Shown here: in pieces, positions 56,501-64,000 of the stretch
How the letters are laid out: each line of letters begins with the position of its first letter
Position numbering within the stretch: position 1 is the first letter of the stretch
Assembly: GCF_949628265.1 (NCBI RefSeq)
Contig: NC_088786.1
Coordinates: forward strand, 25,255,681-25,319,680
Length of the DNA: 64,000 bases
Origin: Cloeon dipterum
Lineage: Eukaryota; Arthropoda; Insecta; Ephemeroptera; Baetidae
Direction of reading: 5' to 3'
The notes under the pieces: model-generated
The model's database searches: none
What the model saw: only the letters and a program-made list of their open reading frames with translations
What the model was told of the DNA's origin: nothing
Made by a program: the position numbers and the translations under genes

Positions 56501-59286
56501 TTTTTTGGGCGTTGTTTGCGGATGCTGAACAACCAAGGTCGGAGGAACAGATGGAACTGCAGGAATTATTGCTGGCGGGGTAGGGGTTGCCGCAGGGGTC
56601 AGTGTTGTTGGTGTCGGTGTGTTCACCTGCAGCACGGGCGGTGCTGGCGAAACTTCAGGTACGCTTTCCTCAGTGTTTCGGCGGCTCGCTCGCCTTCTCC
56701 TCTCTCCTTTTCTGTAAAAATATAACCAACAATCATGTAGCAGTTTATCAATAGTAAGTAAAACGTAGCAATCAGAAAATATAATTCGCATAAACTATCA
56801 TAGTACTTTAATCAAAAATAATTTTCAACTTACTCAATATGATTTTCGATGTGGCCGTTTTTCTTGTTGTCTGGATTAGGCGTCATGGGTGGACAGTGTT
56901 TGCAAGGTATTCGCACAGGATCATCATGCTTGATAGTTATCTCTTGGTTTTTTTCAATTAAGCTTGCAGCCACCAGGTACAAATGCAGTGCGCCCTTTTC
57001 GATGCAGTGCCGCACTTCTGCGTTTGGCTGGCAAGATCTTCGCACAAACCGTGCATCATTGCCATAGGTTCTTGCATCCACGCATACCTCAGTGTTCTCC
57101 TTTGGGAGGGGATAGAAGAGCAGGTATGGCGAAGCGAGCTGCGCCTTCTTGAATGTGTGCTGCGAGGAGAGCATGAATTTGCCTCTCACTTCCATGATCG
57201 CCTGATTGGGCTGCAGGTTAGATGAAGCGAGCAGCACTTTAACCCCAGCGTCACCCAGGGTTGTGCGGCATTTTTGAACCACGACAGATCCGACTCTGTA
57301 GTCAGAATGAATGCCGTTAACCTTGATGGCCTGGATGCGGGCTCTCAATTCAGGAGAATAGTGATTTGTAACTGCCTCCTCGTACTGCTCTATCCACTGC
57401 CGCACTTGCTGCGGTTGGCTTGCTAATGGAACTGTCGACGTCCAGCTGTCCTGGGTATCCTCGTCCACAGATTCTGGTTTGCCTTTACTCTGTGAAGGGC
57501 AAAATATATATATATATATGAGGATCAAAAGGCTCCTAAAACAGTTATATTAGCATACACTCATTCTTCTTCGACCAGTAATTTTCTTTGAATCAGTCTT
57601 CACAGGGTTAGAGTTCTGCGACTCCTTTTTCTTGTTGTTTCGCCTTTCGTTTGCCCTCTGCTCCCTGGCAGCGACAGCAGCAGAGTCTCGCTTTTGGCGT
57701 TTCACAACCTTTTTCATTTCTTTTTTAACCGGCCTCTTTTTGCTGCCAGTATTGTTATTTATTCTGAAAAAAATCAAAAGTTTTAACTATAGAACAAAAT
57801 TATGATTAAGATTTTATACTTTTTCACTTGGTTAGCAGCTGCTGCTTTGCGGGCTTGAGCATTGTCATCGTCTGAAGAACTCGTGTCATTATGCATTTGC
57901 TTTCGCAGCTGAAGATTTCGAGCTCTTGTCCGGTCAACTCTTCTTGGTTGGCACTTCTCGCAGAGATACTCCTCAGGAATATTGTCTCTGTCAATTCCCA
58001 TGCAATCTACATGTTGCCAAACTCTGAAAAACAATTAATTAATTTAGTGTTTTCCTTTGAGTTCATTGATGTTAATTTACAAGCACTTGTCGCAGCAAAT
58101 CATGTAGCCATCATCATGCTCAAAATCGCTGAAAAATTTGAGATTCGTGAATACAACTTTTTAACAGTTGAGAATGCCAAAACTTACCAGATGCACCTTG
58201 TTACGCTGTCCTCGTCCCCTTCTCCTTCTGCTGCTGTCTCGGTTTCTTCGCCTTCCAAGCCTTGATCATTGTCTTCCTCTCCAGAGCTTATCAAAGAATC
58301 GCGAGAGTCGTCGTCTTGCTTCATCAGAATGCTCGACAAGGAATTACCCCTTGACCTCACCTGCAATTGAATTTTATCAAATGAGAATCAACCAAGAAAA
58401 TTAGCACGAAGAAACTTACTTGATCTGCAACTGTTGCCAAAGCCCTGATTCCCGAGAGATCATGGGCAGTCAAAGGAGGGGGAATCAGGGGGTTTTGACG
58501 TATCTGGGGTGGCATGGTGAGTGTTGGAGAGAGGGGAGGGGTTGGAGGAGGTGGTGCTCCATAGTTGTGGTCCTGTAGGACAAACTGGCCCGTTATTAGC
58601 CACACGCTCTAAGATCAAACAGTCAAGATAACTCACATGATAACAGGGGTGGCTGTTGGCTTTGTACTTTTGCTCCATGTGGTTTTGAGCATCGGTCCTA
58701 CAGGGCCTGAGAAAAAGTTTGCGATCAGTTTGTGTCTCAGGAAGTTAGAACTACTATGAAAATCGGGGAAAGGTCTCATTTAAATCTGTTAAATGATAAG
58801 AGAGGGTGTAATTTTACTATTAGCAACAGAAAAAATAAACAAGAAAGTCAAGTCAATCTCCACTCATTAATGCTATCTTTTGCTGAACAACGTAGAAATT
58901 TTCAGTCAACTACAGAAGCTGAAGTGATGGCTGAGACCATCTCCATCAAGAAAGAAAAAATTGAAAAAATGTTCACATAGGTGTTTAGCTTACTGTTGGT
59001 TCATTTTGAAAGTGATCAGTGGTTCCTTAGGAGGGTTGTCCTGTCTGCTAAGGGAAGAAGTGACTACAGTGCCCAACTGCAGGATCAAGTCAGCTTCTTC
59101 ATGGCCAGGGGCACTATTCTGGGGTGGTGGCCTCTGAGGTGAGAGTAGCTCTCTCTCGAGGACGGTGGGGGCAGCATTGCTGAGTGTCGGGGGCAGGTTG
59201 AGTGCAGCGGAGTGCTCTTGGCGCGCCCCCGAACCCTCCGAGCACTGTATGACCGATGGCACAGACGTCTTGATCGAAGCGAACAA
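53582..59286 (-). CDS. upSET: PHD-SET chromatin protein of the KMT2E/SETD5 type (upSET), 5' end missing
   Basis: A chromatin regulator; fly UpSET limits histone acetylation at active promoters, and vertebrate KMT2E binds H3K4me3. Fourteen minus-strand exons, 5' to 3': 58994-59286, 58637-58706, 58420-58572, 58188-58360, 58081-58128, 57820-58023, 57559-57763, 56834-57489, 56211-56711, 55987-56161, 55000-55686, 54812-54941, 53913-54035 and 53582-53859, giving 1231 residues. Numbering from the first exon here: [13 protein letters not shown] at 122, the HCF-1 binding motif of KMT2E; complete PHD finger at 228-270 ([23 protein letters not shown]); SET domain at about 462-574 ([20 protein letters not shown]). 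Then [54 protein letters not shown], proline-rich runs and [10 protein letters not shown], all in KMT2E order. The first exon starts at an acceptor in phase 0 with no convincing ATG, so an upstream exon is missing. Confidence 0.93.
54176..54443. mobile_element. Foldback (long inverted repeat) element in an upSET intron
   Basis: About 90 bp at the left (54176-54264) is the imperfect reverse complement of the right (54354-54443). Shared words include TTCGTGC at the outer ends, GATCTC/GAGATC, AACTTGCCAC and AAGTCCGACGGACTTTTCC. Only about 90 bp of unique DNA separates the arms, so the whole element could fold into one long hairpin. No coding capacity. It lies in the intron between exons 54812-54941 and 53913-54035. 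Confidence 0.75.
54528..54606 (-). CDS. Possible cassette exon of upSET
   Basis: A 79-nt minus-strand stretch between good splice signals: acceptor TATTTTTCAG and donor GTTAAG. Read in phase 0 it is open ([26 protein letters not shown]) and ends in phase 1, which joins cleanly to the next exon. However, the preceding exon ends in phase 1, so with its normal donor this exon would be read in another frame and hit a stop after seven codons. Exon skipping keeps the KMT2E-like junction (SKG-EIPRW). It could be used with an alternative donor, act as a poison exon, or be chance. Confidence 0.3.
54650..54792. mobile_element. MITE-like element, copy 2 (same family as 4360-4491)
   Basis: Left end TTCGTCCTGGTCCCGGTAAA and the following ATTGCGCAAC mirror the right end (54766-54792), whose reverse complement begins AATCGTCCTGGTACCGGTAA. 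The core shares CTTGTTGCAAGAAAAGG, ACAATCAATTCG and the TTTGGGTGTTTG block with copy 1. It is inserted in an upSET intron, about 20 bp downstream of the donor of exon 54812-54941. Confidence 0.75.
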
Positions 59287-60693
59287 CTGAAAGCACAAGA
59301 GCGAGCAATAGTTAATTATTTTCCAAAAGCAGAGTTCCAGCAGAAAGGGCAAAAAAAAAATAAAAACAAAGGTCGTGATTTAGCCGGATTTACGATCCTC
59401 TCACTTTATAGCCTGATTCGAGGTCCAGAAGTGCGAGTACATGATTCCTACGCTCGTTTTTATTGGCTCCAGCAATTCAGCAAACAAAGGGGCCTCTCCT
59501 CGCCAGCACGAAGTTACGCGAGCAGCATAAACCCTTCCTCTTTCTCTCACACAATAATGCGGCAGCGGCAGCATGTAATGAGCCAAGGTTTGTTTGAAGG
59601 CGCGGCAACACCGCCGCTTGGTCAAGGCCTTCTCTCGTTAACAACAAAATAATCACGCCGTGTTTTAGTCGGGGCCGAAAGGATTGCTTTCACCAGCCTG
59701 CCCGCGAGGGGCGTGGCCGGAACAGGCGCTTGATCTATCTTCCCGAGCCAGAGATTCCGACCAGAAGAATCACTCTCACTCTCCTTCCTCTCTGGCAAGG
59801 AAGGGTCATGGGACAAAATTAGCCCAAGTGGCCAGCAAGCAGCGGCGTTGCCGCTCAATCAATTTCGAGGGGCCCCGTTTGGGAATCCAGGCTGCTCGGC
59901 GTGCGAACGCGCATTCCGACGCCGCCAACCGTGGTTACACCCCCCAAAAACAAAAATATTATTGAAATCAAATGTCAAGCATTTTAACATTATTTCGGCC
60001 AAATCTATCGCTTGTCCATAATTTGCGGCTCTCGGACAGGCGTTTCGGCGAACCGGTTCCCTTCTACGGATGGGCCAACCGGTTCGTGGAGCCGCGTATC
60101 GATTTCAGTGGCGCACCGGCCTGGGGCTGTCAGGGGTCGTCATGGTTACCCCCGAGTGACGTCACATGAACCCTGATCAATATCGCCCAACTACCGGTAC
60201 GGCCGTCGTTGGGCTGAGCGACGACAACCGGTAGGACGGATCCCAAGATGTCTACTCTTGGGATGCTTGAGAGGGGCACGGGGGGCGATGCGCAATAGCT
60301 TTGCTCCTTCTCTTGCTGCGTACCGCTGCCGCCGGTGGCCAAGGCGACTATTTTCGTGGACACACGGGACTCGTGTTTGGTGACCGAACCAATCATGGAC
60401 ACCCCGGCCGGTCCACCTCGCGTCCGGGAAGCTTCCGACCCATTTTTGACCAAATTTGAGCGCCGTGGATGCGTTCCCGGCTGTTGCTGTTTTAGTGTTT
60501 CTATTGATTTTCGACTCGTCGGCTCTATAATAACAAAACTAAAACTGTAATTGACAGAAGTTGTTGCGGTGTTATTTTGACCTGGGAAGGGAGGCGCGAA
60601 ATCGATCAATGCTACTTCAGGGGAAAAGAATAAGCTAAAAAATAGTCAACACGAACTGAATTATATTGGCGTTGCACTTAGGTCGGATAAACA
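59287..60693. other. Putative 5' region of upSET, first exon unresolved
   Basis: The upSET protein must start in this interval or further left on the minus strand. One minus-strand frame beginning with ATG at 60396 (MIGSVTKHESRVSTKIVA...) is open to 60130 but has no strong phase-0 donor, so it is only a candidate. GC content is raised at about 60000-60480, consistent with a promoter. The inverted repeats at 60025-60264 are listed separately. Confidence 0.35.
60025..60264. repeat. Cluster of stacked inverted repeats
   Basis: Four inverted repeats occur in 240 bp: GCGGCTC 60025-60031 with GAGCCGC 60089-60095; GAACCGGTT 60050-60058 with AACCGGTTC 60077-60085; CTACCGGT 60191-60198 with ACCGGTAG 60227-60234; and ATCCCAAGA 60240-60248 with TCTTGGGAT 60256-60264. 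The first two are nested. They may be remnants of mobile elements, regulatory palindromes or structured 5' UTR of upSET. Confidence 0.55.
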
Positions 60694-61303
60694 ATGCGGA
60701 ACACTCGGCACAAGCTTCAAGAAAAATATAAAATAATAATAATAAAGCACAGGCTACGAGAAATTAAGCCGGCAAAACATTCGAGATTCCAAACTTCAGT
60801 AATAAGACGTTCATTACAACTTCAAGAAAAATATTTAATTGCACCTTTGAAAGACCAACAAAAAAAATTCAAAAAATTGACCCGCATTGTCAGAAAATTA
60901 CCAGTTTACAAACAATTAAAGAAACTTAATAAGTGATTAAAGCTCATTTGAAAGAAGACAGCTAATTTTGGGTCCCGTAGAGAAAAAAAGGAGTCGTTCA
61001 AACGAACAAAAACTACATAGCAACAATGACGAAAGATGCATAGTCCGCCAATTGATGGGGAAGCTCAAAATACTTCTTACGGTTTCAAAAGATCTTCAGG
61101 AATTCAGAGAGACAAAATTCAAACCATGCTTCTATAAATTTCTATGTAAGTATATTATTTTGTTTGTTCTGTTTGAGAAGCGTGAACAATCTAAATGGGG
61201 ATACGAAATCTTAAGACAAAATTTAATAGAAAATGCTGAAGCTAACGTGTCCTTCTCAAAAATATTCGCCATGTTCGCACACTTGAGCCCTCAGAATTCG
61301 TAG
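60694..61303 (+). other. Two consecutive lysine-rich open frames of unknown origin
   Basis: ATG at 60694 opens an 80-codon frame ending at 60936, with an internal near-repeat (KLQEKYKIII and QLQEKYLIAP). After 31 bp a second frame in another phase runs from about 60968 to 61303; it includes MGKLKILLTVSKDLQEFRET and WGYEILRQNLIENAEA. A strong donor-like GTAAGT occurs at 61146 inside it. Length in succession, Lys/Leu/Ile-rich composition and low hydrophobic clustering are compatible with a decayed coding sequence broken by a frameshift, or with exons of an unrecognised gene. No family was recognised, and chance in AT-rich DNA is possible. Confidence 0.25.
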
Positions 61304-62180
61304 GGCAAAAACATAGGAAGGGCCGATACGGGGGCGGCAAACCCCCGGTGAAACCTGAAGGGAACGCCTCCTCGCAAACTCATTAATGAAAAATAAGACG
61401 CTTTCCAGATAAATCCTGAAGTGGAGGACCACGTTGGGAAATGAAAAACATATTAGACCGGATCATGGGCACTCAAGATTGGGTTTTGACCCTCGGGGGC
61501 AAAGGGGGACAGCGGTGATTTCCGTACCTTTTTGAGTTGTCAACTTGGGAGCGAAGCTTTTAGCGTGTGTTTCGGCTTGAAATTGGATTAATTTCACGCC
61601 GACAGTGACTGCAATGACTGGAAATGACTTTGGCTAGTCCTTGCGGACACAGGTATAGGGCCTGGATTTCGAGGTTGGACTCAAAACGGGCGCTGGTCGC
61701 GTAGGGACACTGTTGATGTTGCCTGCAGACACAAACATCGTTTGCAAACTCTCGATAAACATGGCGGTTTTGCTTTACGCACCACGGGGTTCACAATGCA
61801 GAACACAATGAATCCGGGAGTCTCGTGCACCATTCCTGCTCATGTACAAGAGCGCCAAGTTACATTGACGAAATTTTTAGGCGGTGGATTTGAGAACAAC
61901 GTGAAGACTATGATGAAGGCGGCAATTTAGAAGTTGACAACACTCACTGTGTCACTTTCGTGGTCCGGCGATCCGTAATTTCTGTAAAATGCGTGTGATA
62001 CACTAACCGGGCCGATTTATTCGATAGACACCGACATTTGTGTGAATTATTAAGGTTTCCAGCTGGTCAAAATAACCCTAGTTGGAAACCCGGCTCTTAT
62101 ATCAACGTGGGTCCTCGGTGCGATTTAACATCGACCAGCAAGGAAACACCCAAACAAAATCTTCCAGGACCTTAGATACA
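61304..62180. other. Intergenic DNA before the MANBAL-like gene
   Basis: GC-balanced DNA unlike the AT-rich stretch before it. It includes the small palindrome GGGGGCGGCAAACCCCC near 61331 and a hairpin GGTTTCCA/TGGAAACC at about 62052-62090. No exon chain recognised. The last 100 bp probably hold the MANBAL-like promoter and 5' UTR. Confidence 0.4.
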
Positions 62181-62677
62181 ATGGCTGAGTCGTAAGCATG
62201 GCTGCAAGAGTTTTAACGTTCAACCTTAAAATATTTTCTTTGATTTTTAGGGAGGATTTTAACGGAATTATTGCTCCGGACACATTTATGGAGACTTTGC
62301 TGAAATATGGACTGTACATAGGCGCAGTGTTTCAATTATTCTGCATAGCAGCTATTATTGTCATTCCTGAAAAATATTTGGACACATCCAAAGTAAGACC
62401 CTGATTAAGAATGTTTGTGTGCTGTATTGATTTTCAATCCCCATTTCCAACGCTGTGTAATCTTGAAGGTTATTAACCCTCCCAAGCTGCTAGTAATATG
62501 TAATTTGATTAAACCATACTTTGCTTTGATTAATTACATAAAAACTCTGTTTATTCATTTCCAATTTTGCAGGATGAAGGTACAGATGAAGATTCTAACC
62601 ACAGCAGTCCTCACAACACACCCAGACGGCCGCATGGTCATCATCGGAGAAAAGGCGACAAGAAGAAAAGACGATGA
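62181..62677 (+). CDS. MANBAL-like small membrane protein (UPF0239 family)
   Basis: A short single-pass membrane protein of unknown function, homologous to human MANBAL and fly anon-73B1. Three exons: 62181-62191 (11 nt), 62251-62392 and 62573-62677, giving 85 residues, the same size as MANBAL. After MAESEDFNG comes the conserved stretch DTFMETLLKYGLYIGAVFQL with FCIAAIIVIPEK, which contains the membrane helix (about residues 24-44). The tail is acidic then strongly basic, ending RKGDKKKRR as in the family. The first coding exon carries only three complete codons, so the start depends on the splice TC|G, which is supported by a good GTAAGC donor and by the ATG with A at -3. Poly(A) signal at 62976. 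Confidence 0.9.
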
Positions 62678-62975
62678 AATGATGAGCTTAACGGGCTAAA
62701 GATTTTCATAAAATATTGCTTCAAGAATGCTGTGGAAAATGTAATGTATGGCAGCTTGTCCTAAATGATAATTATTTACAATTATTTATGCACTGATGTA
62801 TGGATCAGACAACAGTCTGAATGTAAAATGCGATACTACCGCCTGAATCGGCAAACGTAAGCTGTTGGAAATTGACTACATTGTTAGCTTTCCATAGTTA
62901 AGTATTACACTACTAGTCATTCATATTTTAAATGAAAAGAAATGTTCAATTTTAATTGAATCCAAATGAGTCAAC

Positions 62976-62981
62976 AATAAA
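62976..62981 (+). other. Poly(A) signal of the MANBAL-like gene
   Basis: AATAAA lies 299 bp after the stop codon, the first canonical signal downstream. Confidence 0.55.
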
Positions 62982-63750
62982 GGAAATGCATGATATGGTG
63001 GAAATGATTGAGATTTTAATTCAAAATTGATTTAATTTTGTTTCTTTATTTGGTTTATCTGCACAACTATCCAACTGCAAAAATTACCACTCCATTGCAG
63101 ATCTCAAATAAACAACCAAAAAACAGTTCAAGGTTCAGATATCCAAGATGTCCTTCTGATATCGAAACGGCAGTGAAGACAATCTTGTGGAGTGAAATAA
63201 TGCCAACCGTTTTCAGTTTGTGTTTTGTCTGCCCTTAAATCCAACATCAAAAGCACATTATCCATGCTGTATTACTCATTATATTCAAGACATTTCGTAT
63301 TCTTAAGAAGTGAGATAATAATTGTTTTAGCAATACACGGGGCAGAGTAAACTAAATTGGCGTAATTTGTCGCATAAAAACTTAAACCGAGTATTGTGTT
63401 CTTCTATTTGTATAGTACAGATAGTCCTCTCCCTTTTAGCGTTGAAAAGGGCAGGGAAGCTTTTGACCAAGGGTCCACTGTGATAAGAGCAACAACAGAA
63501 AGCAACAGTCAGATGAGCTACACATATTAACCTATAATGCCTATTTTTATTAGACTGCAAATTTTCTCCATTTAACGATAAATACTTTCGCTGCTACAAA
63601 ACATTATCCTGATCGTGTGCTAGTTTCACATTAACAAATACAGTAAATTTCTCCAAAGGAGATCTTCATTTGGGAAAGATAAACAATACTTTTAATGCTA
63701 ATTGGCACGGGACAGCCATTGCTCGTTAAGAGCATTCAATTTATCAATTC
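62982..63750. other. 3' flanks of two convergent genes
   Basis: No coding exon is recognised. On the minus strand an AATAAA (TTTATT on plus, about 63545) could end the transcript of the exon at 63751-63849. The short frames here are motif-free. Confidence 0.4.
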
Positions 63751-63849
63751 TTATGTGATAGCTTTCCATGTTTCATCAGAACCAAGCTTACTACTAGTGT
63801 AATTATGAGGCGCGACTTCTGCCTCCACCGGAATGCAGGGCCTCAAAAA
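63751..63849 (-). CDS. Probable terminal exon of a minus-strand gene, family unknown
   Basis: On the minus strand a good acceptor (AACCTTTGCAG) at 63850 is followed by open sequence. Two frames are possible. One reads VFEALHSGGGRSRAS-like residues and stops at 63803; the other reads FLRPCIPVEAEVAPHNYTS and stops at 63751. The rest of the gene lies beyond the right edge, so phase and family cannot be decided. A 3' UTR with AATAAA near 63545 would fit. Confidence 0.35.
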   Translation of the reverse strand, partial: FLRPCIPVEAEVAPHNYTSSKLGSDETWKAIT

Positions 63850-64000
63850 CTGCAAAGGTTATTTTATTAGTTTACATGGTTGCATCATACGACACAGTTT
63901 TGTGACAGTGTGAAGGTAGATTCTCATTTCTTAATTCTAGATTCAAACAAAGCATCAATGATTTAATCAGTGGACCCTGGCAGCGTGAAAAGCTTTTATG

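Noticed and set aside
59622-59858. Minus-strand frame considered as the missing upSET first exon (it ends in a phase-0 donor-like AGGCTG|GTGAAA)
   Set aside because: It has no ATG, a stop lies directly upstream, and no acceptor with a good pyrimidine tract was seen.

Overview
The window looks like nuclear DNA of an arthropod, most likely an insect outside the higher flies. Genes are split by GT-AG introns, many under 100 bp. Stops are followed by AATAAA signals, and there are MITE-like elements and GA/CT microsatellites. There are no bacterial operons, CRISPR arrays or viral genes, and I saw no tRNA or rRNA gene. I assembled gene models by joining open exons at GT-AG sites that keep the frame, and by matching the proteins to families I know. 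No alignment or search was run.

Layout, left to right. 1-5215: AT-rich intergenic DNA with one MITE. 5216-6325 (+): proteasome subunit alpha-2. 7626-11040 (+): FAF1. 11126-12478 (-): GATAD1, tail-to-tail with FAF1 and head-to-head with TRAPPC13 across 464 bp. 12943-15541 (+): TRAPPC13. 17449-38230 (+): LIX1L/lowfat, whose 17.7-kb first intron holds most of the microsatellites and a probable alternative first coding exon. 40868-42961 (-): mitochondrial ClpP, tail-to-tail with LIX1L. 46275-49836 (+): a Shisa-like membrane protein with a hAT-type MITE in its last intron. 51493-53269 (+): mitochondrial ribosomal protein L39. 53582-59286 (-, 5' end unresolved): the KMT2E/SETD5-type PHD-SET protein (upSET), with two more MITE-like elements in one intron. 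59287-62180: unexplained DNA with stacked inverted repeats and two lysine-rich ORFs. 62181-62677 (+): a MANBAL/UPF0239 small membrane protein. 63751-63849 (-): probably the last exon of another gene.

Most genes are housekeeping: protein turnover (PSMA2, FAF1, ClpP), trafficking (TRAPPC13), mitochondrial translation (MRPL39) and chromatin (GATAD1, upSET). They sit close together, often sharing promoters or 3' ends. LIX1L is the exception, a developmental gene with a very long intron. I found no complete new system. The most interesting items are the alternative LIX1L exon, the set of non-autonomous transposons, the divergent SET core, and the unexplained interval at 59.3-62.1 kb.
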